64,000 nt of DNA, taken from assembly GCA_012729785.1 (NCBI GenBank), contig JAAYCL010000025.1:39178-103177 (forward strand), read 5' to 3'. This DNA comes from Chlamydiota bacterium. Lineage in GTDB: Bacteria; Auribacterota; Tritonobacteria; UBA1439. The translations under genes and the position numbers were made by a program. The notes beneath the pieces were generated by a model that was given only the letters and a program-made list of their open reading frames with translations, was not told the DNA's origin and did no database searches. Shown here piece by piece: positions 52,013-61,328 of this stretch; position 1 is the stretch's first letter; every line of letters begins with the position of its first letter.

Positions 52013-55000
52013 ATGAGCCCGGCGAACGGTCGGCCCCGCAGGCCGTACTTCCCTCTCGAGTTCCCCGTTTCGAAGAAGGAGTGGGACCGCTACGAACTGG
52101 GGCGCGGCATCTTCCCGGAGGGGGGCGAGGTCCGCGTCCCCGACTTCCGCGTCCTCCGGCAGATCGTCAAGAGGATCTACGAACGCCGGGACGACCGGGC
52201 GTTCTCCGGCGTGCCGCCGAAGGCGGGGCAACTCAACGCGACCGGCCTCCTCAACGAGATCTTCCGCGCGATCATCAGGCGCTACTGCGAGACGAAGAAC
52301 CCCGCGGCGTTCAAGAAGGGGCTGGCGCATGCGAAGACGCGCCTCGCTCCGAACCGGCTCCGCGGCGCGATCGAGGAGTTCGTCGCCGCCTTCCCTCCGC
52401 AGACGGTCTTGACGGGGCGCCTCGCGCCGCGGAAGTTTCTCGCGGGGGAGACCGGCGGCATCCCCAACCGGCAGCTCGCGGCCGCCGAGATGCTCCTCCT
52501 CGCCATCTCGAACGCCAACCCCGCGCTCGCCCCGGCGATCGAGCTGTTCAACGACGAAACACTCGCCCGGGAGACCGCCTACCCGGCCCTTCTCCGGTCG
52601 CTCGAGTCGTTCTTCCGCGCCCAGCCCGGCTTCGGCCGCGCCGACACGCCGATCCTGGACTTTCTGCGCGAGCCGGTTTCCGCATTCCCCGACTCGCTGC
52701 AGGGACAGCTCTCCTACATCAGGGAGCGCTGGCGCGAGTATCTGCCCGAGGCGCTCTACTACCGGCTCCTCACCGCCCTCGACGTCCTCAAGGAGGAGGA
52801 GAAGTCGGGCTGGCTCGGGGCGGGGCCGACGCAGGTCCTCACCTTCAAGGGGCTCCGCGACGATGAGTACCCGGAGTACGCGCGGTACGTCGACTCCCCC
52901 GAATACGAGCGCTTCACCGAGGACCGCGACTGGATGTCGAAGGTCGTGCTGATCGCCAAGAGCACCTACGTCTGGCTCGACCAGCTCTCGAAAAAGCACG
53001 GCCGCCTGATCAGGCGCATCGACGAGATCCCCGACGAGGAGCTGGACACGCTCGCCCGCTGGGGATTCTCCGGCCTCTGGCTCATCGGCATCTGGGAGCG
53101 GAGCCCCGCCTCGCGCCGGATCAAGCAGATCTGCGGCAACGCCGAGGCCCTCGCCTCCGCCTACTCCCTCTACGACTACTCGATCAGCCGCGACCTCGGC
53201 GGGGAGGAGGCGTTCCGCAGGTTGAAGGAGCGGGCGTGGCGGCGCGGGATACGGCTGTGCACCGATGTCGTCCCCAACCACACCGGCCTCTACTCGCGGT
53301 GGGTCGTCGAGCACCCGGAGCGCTACATCCAGCTCGACTCCCCGCCGTTCCCCGGCTACCGGTTCACCGGCCCCGACCTCTCCGGCGACCCGCGCGTCTC
53401 GCTCCGGATCGAAGACGGCTACTGGAGCCGGCGCGACGCCGCCGTCGTCTTCCAGCGGCGCGATACCCGCACGGGCGAAACGCGCTACATCTACCACGGC
53501 AACGACGGCACGAGTATGCCGTGGAACGACACGGCGCAGCTCGACTTCCTCCGCGCCGATGTCCGCGAGGCGGTGATCCGCACCATACTCGACGTCGCGA
53601 GGCGCTTCCCGATCATCCGCCTCGACGCGGCGATGACGCTCGCCAAGAAGCATTTCCAGCGCCTCTGGTACCCGCACCCCGGCACCGGCGGCGGGATCCC
53701 CTCGCGCGCCGAGCACGGGATGCTGCGCGAGGAGTTCGACCGCCGGATGCCGCACGAGTTCTGGCGCGAGGTCGTGGACCGGGTGACCCGCGAGATGCCC
53801 GACACGCTTCTGCTCGCCGAGGCGTTCTGGATGATGGAGGGGTACTTCGTCCGCACGCTCGGGATGCACCGCGTCTACAACAGCGCCTTCATGAACATGC
53901 TGAAGATGGAGGAGAACGACAAGTACCGGAGCGTGGTGAAGAACGTACTCGAGTTCGACCCGCGGGTGCTCAAGCGGTTCGTCAACTTCATGAACAACCC
54001 GGACGAGCGCACGGCGGTCGACCAGTTCGGCTGCGGCGACAAGTACTTCGGCGTCTGCCTGATGATGGTGACGATGCCGGGCCTGCCGATGTTCGGGCAC
54101 GGGCAGATCTTCGGGTTCAAGGAGAAGTACGGGATGGAGTACCGCCGCGCCTACTGGGACGAGCCGATCGACTGGAACCTCGTCCGGCGCCACGAGGCGG
54201 AGATCTTCCCGCTGATGCGGAAACGGCACCTGTTCAGCGGGGTCGAGCGGTTCGCCCTCTACGACTTCTACACCGGCTCCGGCCGGGTGGACGAAAACGT
54301 CTTCGCCTTCTCGAACCGTTGCGGGACCGAGCGCGCGGTGGTGCTCTACCACAACCGCTACGCGGAGACGGAGGGGTGGATACGGACCTCATGCGGCATG
54401 GCGATGGACTACGAGGGCGGCGGGGAGAAACGGGTCGTCCAGAAGACGCTCGCCGAGGCGCTGGAACTGAACGTGGCGCCCGGCGTCCACTACATCTTCC
54501 GCGACCAGGCGACGAACCTCGAGCACATTCGTTCCGGCCGGGATCTGGCCCGCCAGGGGATCCGCGCGCGGCTCGGGGCCTACCGCTTCGCGGTCTATTT
54601 GGACTTCCGGGAGGTCGCCGACGGGCCCGAGGGGTACTACCGGCGCCTGGCCAAGTCGCTCGGCTGGCGCGGCGTGCCGAGCGTCGAGGAGGCGGTGCGG
54701 GAGCTGATCCTCGAGCCGGTCCACGCGCCGTTCGTCCGGTTCACGGGCAACACGGCGGTCGAAACGTTCGCCGCCGATCCCGTCGCGGCGCGCCCGGGAC
54801 TCGCCAAAGACGCGGCGGAGCTGGTCCGGGCGGTCTCCAAACAGACGGGCGCCTCGGGCGACGGCCGCCGCGTGCGGGAGCAGATCGCCAAGGGGATGGA
54901 AACGCTCGCGCGCGTCGCCGCATTCCCACCCGAAGGGTCGCCCGCGCTCGACTACCTGCGGACGGGGTTCGATGAAGGGAGCGTCTTCATGGCCACCGCC

Positions 55001-55516
55001 CTCGCGTGGGTCATCACGCACAACCTCGGCGCGCTGCGGTCACGCGAGGACGCCGCGGCGCAGGGCGTGGCCTTGATGGACGAACTGCTGCTCGGGAAGG
55101 CGTTCGCAGAGGCGCTCCGGGGGCACGGCCTCGACGCGTGGGCCGCCGCGCAGCGCGCCACGCTCCTGGCCATCCTCACCGGCTACCACCGTTGGGCCGA
55201 CACCGGCCGCGAAGAGGAGTGCCTCGCCTCGTTCAGGGATCTTCTCAACGACGGCGACGCGCGCCTCTGCCTCGGCTTCAACCGCTATAACGGCGTCCTC
55301 TGGTTCAACCGCGAGCGGTTGGAGACCCTCCTCTACTGGCTCTATACCGTGTCGGTCCTCGGCCTCGCCGCCGAAGAAACGGCGTCGAACGCCGAGATTC
55401 TCCGCGGCGCCGAGCGGCGCTTCGAGATCATACGGCGCATCCAAGACGCCGCCGAGGCGTCCGGGTACGAGGCGGACAGGTTCACCGCCCTGCTCGCGCC
55501 CGCGGCGCCGGCATAG
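52013..55516 (+). CDS. large GH13-family alpha-glucan-active enzyme
   Basis: The 1167-residue cytoplasmic protein (no signal peptide) has a helical N-terminal domain of about 340 residues. A TIM barrel follows: LARWGFSGLWLIGIWERSPA, CTDVVPNHTGLYSRW (region I), IIRLDAAMTLAKKHF with nucleophile Asp538, TLLLAEAFW with acid/base Glu603, and FVNFMNNPDE with Asp664. A beta domain and a further helical C-terminal domain of about 300 residues complete it. All three GH13 catalytic acids are present. The long flanking helical domains recall GlgE-like or other intracellular alpha-glucan enzymes rather than secreted amylases. It likely acts on glycogen or maltodextrin, linking to the phosphoglucomutase in this window. 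Exact specificity (hydrolase or transferase) is unclear. Confidence 0.85.
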   Translation: MSPANGRPRRPYFPLEFPVSKKEWDRYELGRGIFPEGGEVRVPDFRVLRQIVKRIYERRDDRAFSGVPPKAGQLNATGLLNEIFRAIIRRYCETKNPAAFKKGLAHAKTRLAPNRLRGAIEEFVAAFPPQTVLTGRLAPRKFLAGETGGIPNRQLAAAEMLLLAISNANPALAPAIELFNDETLARETAYPALLRSLESFFRAQPGFGRADTPILDFLREPVSAFPDSLQGQLSYIRERWREYLPEALYYRLLTALDVLKEEEKSGWLGAGPTQVLTFKGLRDDEYPEYARYVDSPEYERFTEDRDWMSKVVLIAKSTYVWLDQLSKKHGRLIRRIDEIPDEELDTLARWGFSGLWLIGIWERSPASRRIKQICGNAEALASAYSLYDYSISRDLGGEEAFRRLKERAWRRGIRLCTDVVPNHTGLYSRWVVEHPERYIQLDSPPFPGYRFTGPDLSGDPRVSLRIEDGYWSRRDAAVVFQRRDTRTGETRYIYHGNDGTSMPWNDTAQLDFLRADVREAVIRTILDVARRFPIIRLDAAMTLAKKHFQRLWYPHPGTGGGIPSRAEHGMLREEFDRRMPHEFWREVVDRVTREMPDTLLLAEAFWMMEGYFVRTLGMHRVYNSAFMNMLKMEENDKYRSVVKNVLEFDPRVLKRFVNFMNNPDERTAVDQFGCGDKYFGVCLMMVTMPGLPMFGHGQIFGFKEKYGMEYRRAYWDEPIDWNLVRRHEAEIFPLMRKRHLFSGVERFALYDFYTGSGRVDENVFAFSNRCGTERAVVLYHNRYAETEGWIRTSCGMAMDYEGGGEKRVVQKTLAEALELNVAPGVHYIFRDQATNLEHIRSGRDLARQGIRARLGAYRFAVYLDFREVADGPEGYYRRLAKSLGWRGVPSVEEAVRELILEPVHAPFVRFTGNTAVETFAADPVAARPGLAKDAAELVRAVSKQTGASGDGRRVREQIAKGMETLARVAAFPPEGSPALDYLRTGFDEGSVFMATALAWVITHNLGALRSREDAAAQGVALMDELLLGKAFAEALRGHGLDAWAAAQRATLLAILTGYHRWADTGREEECLASFRDLLNDGDARLCLGFNRYNGVLWFNRERLETLLYWLYTVSVLGLAAEETASNAEILRGAERRFEIIRRIQDAAEASGYEADRFTALLAPAAPA

Positions 55517-55531
55517 CGCCCCCGGCCGTCC

Positions 55532-56773
55532 TCACGCCGTGCGGTACTCCTCGGGCACCGCGTCCGCCCCGTCCCACACGACATCGCGGAAGTGCTGCGG
55601 GTCGGTGTTCCCCTCGGTGTTGATGAGGAGCACCTGCGACTGCGGACCGAGGCGCAGCAGCTCCCTGAGCGGCCCCGTATCCTTCCGCCTCAGGATAAAC
55701 ATCAACGCGCCGAGCGTCACCGCTCCGGATTCCCCCGATATGATGATCGGGTCCCCGTCCAGCGGGATGCCGTACACCCGCATCCCCTTGGCGGCCACGT
55801 AGTCGGGGCACGAGATGAAGACATCGGCGCAGTCCCAGAGCAGCCGCCAGGCAAGCGGGCTCGGTTGCCCGCAGGCAAGGCCCGCCATTATGGTGTCCAG
55901 CGCGCCACCGAACGAGTGCGGCTCCCCGTCCCCCTTCTTCGCCGACTCGTACAGGCACGCCGCCTTCTCCGGCTCCACCACCACCGAGACGGGGGCCTTC
56001 ATGCCGAACAGTTCGCGGTAGAAACCGATCGCCGACGCCGCGAGCGCGCCGACGCCCGCCTGCACGAAGAGGTGCGTCGGCCCGACGATCCCCTGCGCGG
56101 CGAGCTGCTCCTGCGCCTCGGCGAACATCGTGATATAGCCCTGCATCACCCAGATCGGGATCTCCTCGTACCCTTCCCACGAGGTGTCCGATATGACCTG
56201 CCAGCCGCGCTCCTGCGCGTCGACATTCACCTGCCGCACCGCGTCGTCGTACGTTCCGTCTATGATGATGACCTTGGCGCCGTAGCTCTCGATGGCCTTG
56301 ATGCGCACCGGGGAGGTCCCCTTGTGCACGTAGATGACCGATGTGTGCCCCAACCTCGACGCCGCCCACGCGACCCCCCTGCCGTGATTGCCGTCCGTCG
56401 CCGCCGCGAAGGTGATCGGCCCGAGCTTCTGCATCAGAACCGGCGAGGTCAACTCCTTGAGCGGCAGCTCGAGGTGCGCCATCCCAAGCTTCTTCTTCAG
56501 GAACTGATAGACGGCGAACGAGCCTCCGAGGACCTTGAACGAGTTCAGCTCGAGGCGGAGGGATTCGTCCTTCACCCAGATGCCGCCGAGGTTGAGCATC
56601 GCGGCAAGATTGTCGAGTCCCTTGAGGGGGCTGACCCGGTAGCCGGGTATCTGGCGGTGGAAACTCCGCGTGAGGCGCGCGATGCCGGGCGGGAAGATCC
56701 GGTGCAGCGCCTCGGTGCGCTCGCCCGCCCGCGCGCGCAGGTTCTCGACCCACTTGATGGGCCTGCTCCTCAT
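55532..56773 (-). CDS. diaminopropionate ammonia-lyase-like PLP enzyme
   Basis: The 413-residue fold-type II PLP enzyme carries Schiff-base Lys in LNSFKVLGGSFAVYQFL, phosphate and substrate loops AAATDGNHGRGVAWAA, QAGVGALAASAIGFYR, GALDTIMAGLACGQPS, and GESGAVTLGALMF near the C-terminus. This set is diagnostic for the YgeX/DpaL group, which splits 2,3-diaminopropionate to pyruvate and ammonia. The ATG at 56773 has AAGGAGT 6 bp upstream; upstream in-frame sequence is rejected. It converges on the GH13 gene with only 15 bp between stops. Pyruvate production is interesting beside the pyruvate-kinase-like gene upstream, but the two need not be linked. Confidence 0.88.
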   Translation of the reverse strand: MRSRPIKWVENLRARAGERTEALHRIFPPGIARLTRSFHRQIPGYRVSPLKGLDNLAAMLNLGGIWVKDESLRLELNSFKVLGGSFAVYQFLKKKLGMAHLELPLKELTSPVLMQKLGPITFAAATDGNHGRGVAWAASRLGHTSVIYVHKGTSPVRIKAIESYGAKVIIIDGTYDDAVRQVNVDAQERGWQVISDTSWEGYEEIPIWVMQGYITMFAEAQEQLAAQGIVGPTHLFVQAGVGALAASAIGFYRELFGMKAPVSVVVEPEKAACLYESAKKGDGEPHSFGGALDTIMAGLACGQPSPLAWRLLWDCADVFISCPDYVAAKGMRVYGIPLDGDPIIISGESGAVTLGALMFILRRKDTGPLRELLRLGPQSQVLLINTEGNTDPQHFRDVVWDGADAVPEEYRTA

Positions 56774-56961
56774 GACGCACTCCTTATTCCGCAGGGAACC
56801 GGAAAGGAGAACGGGGCACTCGCCGCCGCCGCGGAAGGAGCGCCGCGACGCGACGAACCCCCGTTTCGCCCCCTCGTTCCCGTAGGCGGAGGATACCATA
56901 CCGCGGCGGAGGGCGGCAACATCGGATGCGGAGAGGGCGCGGATCGAGGACCGCCGGGGAA

Positions 56962-57564
56962 TCAGTTCTTCCCCGCGCCACCGGAGTAGCGCTCCCGCAC
57001 CTCGTCGATGTTCAGCGGTTCGTACGGTTTGCAGAGGAGTTCATTCACCCGCAGCCCCCGGAGATTCTGTGAGGAGGCCGCCCGCATCACGAGGGCCGTG
57101 TCCGCGCCACGGGCGGTCCCCGCGACGGCGATGACCCGCTCCCCTGAAGCCGCGAGACCCGCGTCGGCCGCCATGAGGACGATCTCGACGCAAACCTTGA
57201 CCCCCTGGGAGAAGCAACGGAGCAGGTTGGCCATCGCCGTCGGCGTGTCGCTGCCGTAGAGGGCGTGCGTGTGGAACAGCATCGTGCCGAAATGCACCGC
57301 GTGCCCCGCCGCCTCCAGGTCCGCGATCAGTTCCCGCGGAAACGGGTGCGTCCCTTTCCTGAAACCGTGCTGGTGCGGGACGACGACAAGCCTGATCCCC
57401 CGCCCGGTGAAGAGCTCGAGCGCCGTTCGCGCCGTGGCGCCGGTCGTGGAGGCCAGGATGATTTTCTTCACCCCCAGCTCCTCCGCCCGCCTGCAGACCA
57501 GCGCGAGCGTCGCGTCGGTGTTTTCGGGCCCGAGCCCCTCGAAGTACACCGTCGTTCGTTCCAT
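56962..57564 (-). CDS. pyruvate kinase alpha/beta (C-terminal)-domain-like protein
   Basis: The 200-residue protein consists solely of a pyruvate-kinase C-terminal-like Rossmann domain: YFEGLGPENTDATLALVCRR, GVKKIILASTTGATARTALE, then GIRLVVVPHQHGF and VCVEIVLMAADAGLAASGER, and AVAGTARGADTALVMRAASS. The catalytic TIM barrel of pyruvate kinase is absent, as in a widespread standalone family of unknown role. AAAGGAGGGGGG directly precedes the ATG at 57564. It lies 11 bp after the TRIC-type channel gene in the same direction and is probably co-transcribed with it. Confidence 0.85.
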   Translation of the reverse strand: MERTTVYFEGLGPENTDATLALVCRRAEELGVKKIILASTTGATARTALELFTGRGIRLVVVPHQHGFRKGTHPFPRELIADLEAAGHAVHFGTMLFHTHALYGSDTPTAMANLLRCFSQGVKVCVEIVLMAADAGLAASGERVIAVAGTARGADTALVMRAASSQNLRGLRVNELLCKPYEPLNIDEVRERYSGGAGKN

Positions 57565-57575
57565 CCCCCCTCCTT

Positions 57576-58316
57576 TTATCCTCGCGTGCGTTCGGAGCCG
57601 AAGCGGGGCGGACGCCCGGAAAGGGGATCCAGGCGCCCCTTTTCGTCCCGCTCCGCCTTTCCGGCGTCGTGCGCCCCCTTGCGGATCATGGTGAGACGCG
57701 AAGGCGAATGCGCCAGTCTCCTGACCCTGGGGAGGGAGATTCCGTAGCGCATCGCCGCGACGCGGAGCACGAACGCCGTCAGGGCCGCAGAGAGAATCTG
57801 GAACCGCACGGAAAAACCCGCCGCGCGGGAGGCGACGAGGCAGGCCCCGCCCGCGAGCGCCGCGGTGGCATAGAAGTCGGTCTTGAGCACGACGGGGATC
57901 TCCCTGACCAGGACGTCCCTGATCAGGCCGCCCCCCGTCGCGGTGATGGCGGCCATCATGACGATGCCGAGGGCGCCGAAGCCCGACGACGCCGCCTCTT
58001 CGGCCCCGATCGCCGCGAAGACGCTCAGGCCCACCGCGTCGGCCGCCATCACGCAGTCCCACCGCGGGGCGATTTTTCTCGCCGCGAAGAAGACCGCCAG
58101 CCCCCCCGCCAGGCACGCCAGGAGATACGTCTCGTTCCGGAACGCCGCCGGACGGGCGGCGCCGAGGAGGAGGTCCCGGATGATCCCGCCCCCGATCCCC
58201 GTGGCGGTCGCCAACACCATCATCCCGAGGAGATCGAGCTCGTGCTTGAGGGCGCGGAACGCCCCTGACACGGCGAAAACGAACGTCCCGAAGACATCGA
58301 GCGCGTACAGCATCAT
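57576..58316 (-). CDS. TRIC/YicG-type trimeric cation channel family membrane protein
   Basis: The 246-residue protein has about seven hydrophobic helices arranged as two homologous halves, each with the glycine-rich pore motif followed by Arg-Asp: ATGIGGGIIRDLLLG and ATGGGLIRDVLVREIP. This matches the UPF0126/YicG family, prokaryotic relatives of TRIC channels that conduct potassium or other monovalent cations. The extra 45-residue hydrophilic C-terminus is basic. Two adjacent ATGs (58316, 58313) follow AAAGGA, so the start is uncertain by one codon. Confidence 0.87.
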   Translation of the reverse strand: MMLYALDVFGTFVFAVSGAFRALKHELDLLGMMVLATATGIGGGIIRDLLLGAARPAAFRNETYLLACLAGGLAVFFAARKIAPRWDCVMAADAVGLSVFAAIGAEEAASSGFGALGIVMMAAITATGGGLIRDVLVREIPVVLKTDFYATAALAGGACLVASRAAGFSVRFQILSAALTAFVLRVAAMRYGISLPRVRRLAHSPSRLTMIRKGAHDAGKAERDEKGRLDPLSGRPPRFGSERTRG

Positions 58317-58445
58317 TCCTTTACCGCCCGCCTCGAAACGGCTCCTCTGCGGCGGATGCTTCCCGCGACACCGGACAGGAACCGCCGCTCCCGGCGCGGG
58401 CATTGTACTTCCGCGGCCGGCTCGAAACAAGCGGATTCCGGCATA

Positions 58446-58474
58446 TTGACATCCGCATCTCCCTCCGGTAACTT
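58446..58474 (+). promoter_or_regulatory. putative promoter of the SGNH hydrolase gene
   Basis: TTGACA (58446-58451), a 17-bp spacer and TAACTT (58469-58474) form a reasonable sigma70-type promoter about 95 bp upstream of the SGNH hydrolase ATG. Confidence 0.5.
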
Positions 58475-58569
58475 GATTGATGGAGCACGCGGTCGGTTGC
58501 GTTTTGCGCACCGCGCCGGGTGGTCGTTGTTCGCGCACCGATGCGTTCTCTGTGTACCCGGGAGGGGCC

Positions 58570-59577
58570 ATGGACGCGCGCGGCACGGTGGGGGCGCTCG
58601 CGTGTCGAAGAGCCGTCGCGGCGTGCGTCCTCTCCGCCGCGGTTGTTTCGCCCGTCTGTGTGGCGGCGGGCGACTACCTGCACCCGGTCGTCGTCACCTG
58701 CCTCGGCGACAGCGTCACGTACGGTGCGCCCTGGGGGGCGGGCGATCCCGAGACCTACCCCGCGCAGCTCGCCGTCCTCCTTGACTCCGCCTACCCCTCG
58801 AAGGTCTGCGAGGTGCACAACCGCGGCGTGAACGGCGCTACGGCCGACACGCTGCTCGCCAAACTCAACAGCGAGGGCTTCCCCGAGCAGCCCGATTTCG
58901 TCCTCCTGATGATCGGCGGGAACGATCTGGGCGCCGCCCACGACAGTGCCAGTTTCTCGGAGATCCTGCCCCAGACGCTGTCCGAGGTCCAGCAGTGCGT
59001 GAACCGCATCAACGACCAGACGAACCATGACGGAAAGAAGCCGCGCGTGCTCCTCTCCGCCTTCATCCCGAACAGGATAGGGAATGTGGGGGGGTGGGAC
59101 GCGAACCTGGGCATCCAGATATACAACGCAAGCCTCGCGGATATGGAGGGGGTGGACCGCTATTTCAGCACGAACTTCTCCGACCTGTACTCCCCCACCC
59201 CCCCCCTTACGATCGAGGACCTGATATGCGGCGACCTTGTCCACCCGACCGAGGCCGGGTACACGCTCATCGCGGAGAACTGGTACGACGAGATCGCGGC
59301 CTTCCCGCCGATGGTGGACACCGACGGCGACGGCCTCTGGGACGAGGAGGAAACCGACTGCGGGACGAACCTCGAGCTCGCCGACTCCGACGCCGACGGA
59401 CTCGGGGACCTTGTCGAGCTTGCGTGTGCGGACGCCGCGGCCGTGCTCGGCGGCTACGCGAAGCGGCCCGCCGCGGTCCGCGTGAACTTCCAGCCGCCGC
59501 GCCGTGTATCCCCCTCCGGCTTCGCCCCGGACGGCGGTTGTTCCGCCGCGGTCGGCTCACCGTTCTGGTGGGACTGA
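58570..59577 (+). CDS. secreted SGNH/GDSL hydrolase with calcium-binding repeats and C-terminal tag
   Basis: The 335-residue product starts at an ATG at 58570 with GGGAGGGG upstream and a signal peptide (VAACVLSAAVVSPVCVAAG). SGNH blocks are block I CLGDSVTYG (catalytic Ser), block III LLMIGGNDL and block V GDLVHPTEAGY (Asp-His), so it should be an esterase or lipase of the GDSL type acting outside the cytoplasm. Acidic repeats follow (DTDGDGLWDEEETD, DSDADGLGDLVE), then the C-terminal tag AVRVNFQPP ... GFAPDGG ... FWWD, shared with the proteins ending at 1791 and 62462. Its 3' end overlaps the convergent cyclase gene by 21 bp. Confidence 0.85.
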   Translation: MDARGTVGALACRRAVAACVLSAAVVSPVCVAAGDYLHPVVVTCLGDSVTYGAPWGAGDPETYPAQLAVLLDSAYPSKVCEVHNRGVNGATADTLLAKLNSEGFPEQPDFVLLMIGGNDLGAAHDSASFSEILPQTLSEVQQCVNRINDQTNHDGKKPRVLLSAFIPNRIGNVGGWDANLGIQIYNASLADMEGVDRYFSTNFSDLYSPTPPLTIEDLICGDLVHPTEAGYTLIAENWYDEIAAFPPMVDTDGDGLWDEEETDCGTNLELADSDADGLGDLVELACADAAAVLGGYAKRPAAVRVNFQPPRRVSPSGFAPDGGCSAAVGSPFWWD

Positions 59578-61197
59578 GCGCGCCGTCTCCCCGTCGTTGC
59601 GTCCGCGAAACCTTTCGTACGCCGGCATCAGCGAGTAGACGTCCAGCGTGTCCGTCCGTCCCTTTACCTGCACGATGCCGAGCGACTCGTGGGGATAGCG
59701 CTGCTTGTAGGGGCCCAGCGTCGCCCCGGAGCAGATGATCGGCGCGCCATTCTCCGCCGTGAGCTCCTCGATCCGCTGCGCGACGTTGACCGCATCGCCG
59801 ATCACCGTGTACTCGATCTTGTTCGCCGTGCCGATGTTGCCGGCGAGCACGAGCCCGCTGTGGATGCCGATCCCCGCCTTGAGCTCGGGCTGCCCGTCCT
59901 CGCGCTGCTCCGCGTTGAACTCGCCGAGGGCGCGGTACATGGCGAGCGCCGCCCGTATCGCCCGGTCCCGGTGGTCGGCACGCGGCTGCGGGGCGCCGAA
60001 AACGGCGAGGATCGCGTCGCCGATGAACTTGTTGACCGTCCCTCCCTCCTCCTCGACCGCCCCCGCCATCAGGGTGAAGTAGCGGTTGAGCATCGCCACG
60101 ATGCGGTCGGGCTCCATCCCCTCCGAGAGGGAGGTGTAGCCGCGGATGTCGCAGAAGATGATCGAGACCTCGAGCTGTATCCCCCCCATCCGGATCCCCC
60201 CCTCCAGCACCTGGCGGGTGAGCGTCCGGTCCACGTAGCGGTTGAACGCCTCCACGATCCGCTTCCTCTCCCGCAGGCCGATGATCATCTCGTTCACCCG
60301 GTCGCCGAGGAGCCCGATCTCGTCGCGGGCGTCCACCCGGACGGTCGCCGAAAGGTCGCCGCGGTGGACGGCCTCCACGGCCTCGCTCACGGCGCGGGTG
60401 CTCCGGCCGATCATCATGCCGAACGAGATCACGACGGCGAACCCCATCACGAGGCAGAAGATGGAGAGGGAGATCGACTGCGACACCTGGTAGCCCGCCA
60501 TCGCGCGCGCGGAGACGATCTGCCGTCCGGTCTCGTCCAGGATCACGTACCGCCAGACGACCGCGTTGAGCACGGTGAGGAGGAGCGGGAGGGCGCAGAT
60601 GGTGACGAAGACGAGGTGCGTGCGGCCGCGCAGCGAAAGCGAGTGCCCGCCCGGCTGCATGTCGAGGTGCCCGTGGGGGAAGAGGACGGGCAGGAGCCGG
60701 ATGCGGGAGACGGCGGAGACCGCGAAGTAGCCGAGGACGGTCATGAAGGCGCCGTCGAAGAGACCCATCATCGCGGTCGTGGCCCAGTAGGTCTTCAGGA
60801 CGGGCGGGCGCAGCATCGAGAGCACGAACGGGAAGATCATCAAGGCGGCCATCCAGAATGTTGCCGTGAGGGCGGCGTACGCCACGGGGGCGTTCATCGC
60901 GCGCAGGCGGGCGAGGGTGAGCAGACGGTCGGAGGGCGTCTCCTTCCGCGCGAGCGTCCGCATCGCATCGTGGATCGGCCGCTCGTAGACGAGGCAGAGG
61001 ACGAAGTAGAGGAGGAAGCTGAGGAGGAGGTACGCGCAGCTCATCGCGTTGTCGATGGAGCGTTGCGCATCGGAGGCGTAGGAGAACGGATCCATCTCCA
61101 TGAGGTACGCGCCGAGAAGCACGAAGCTCCCGGCCGCGATCCCCACCATCAGGAGCGGATTCAAGAAGCGAAGCGCAACGCGTCTGAACGCCTTCAT
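59557..61197 (-). CDS. membrane class III adenylate/guanylate cyclase with HAMP domain
   Basis: The 546-residue protein has a membrane region of about six helices in the N-terminal 290 residues, a HAMP-like linker (MMIGRSTRAVSEAVEAVHRG, DEIGLLGDRVNEMI) and a class III cyclase domain. Metal Asp lies in IFCDIRGYTSLSEG and in NKFIGDAILAVFG, and transition-state residues in TVIGDAVNVAQRIEEL. It makes cAMP or cGMP in response to a membrane or periplasmic signal. The ATG at 61197 is preferred; an ATG at 61212 lies inside a TATAAT that could be the -10 box, which would make the mRNA nearly leaderless. The stop lies inside the 3' end of the convergent SGNH gene. Confidence 0.88.
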   Translation of the reverse strand: MKAFRRVALRFLNPLLMVGIAAGSFVLLGAYLMEMDPFSYASDAQRSIDNAMSCAYLLLSFLLYFVLCLVYERPIHDAMRTLARKETPSDRLLTLARLRAMNAPVAYAALTATFWMAALMIFPFVLSMLRPPVLKTYWATTAMMGLFDGAFMTVLGYFAVSAVSRIRLLPVLFPHGHLDMQPGGHSLSLRGRTHLVFVTICALPLLLTVLNAVVWRYVILDETGRQIVSARAMAGYQVSQSISLSIFCLVMGFAVVISFGMMIGRSTRAVSEAVEAVHRGDLSATVRVDARDEIGLLGDRVNEMIIGLRERKRIVEAFNRYVDRTLTRQVLEGGIRMGGIQLEVSIIFCDIRGYTSLSEGMEPDRIVAMLNRYFTLMAGAVEEEGGTVNKFIGDAILAVFGAPQPRADHRDRAIRAALAMYRALGEFNAEQREDGQPELKAGIGIHSGLVLAGNIGTANKIEYTVIGDAVNVAQRIEELTAENGAPIICSGATLGPYKQRYPHESLGIVQVKGRTDTLDVYSLMPAYERFRGRNDGETARSVPPER

Positions 61198-61328
61198 GGG
61201 CACCGCGCGCATTATAGCCGGCCGCCCCCCCCTTTGCCACCGTGAAGCTGCCGCTCGACGGCGCCGACGCGTCCTGCCGGTTCGACATGCATCTTCCATC
61301 CCCGCGCAGGGAGTGCTACAATATCACT

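Noticed and set aside
61203-61212. TATAAT as a definite -10 promoter element of the cyclase gene
   Set aside because: It overlaps an alternative start codon and no convincing -35 lies 16-18 bp upstream; kept only as a remark in the cyclase entry.
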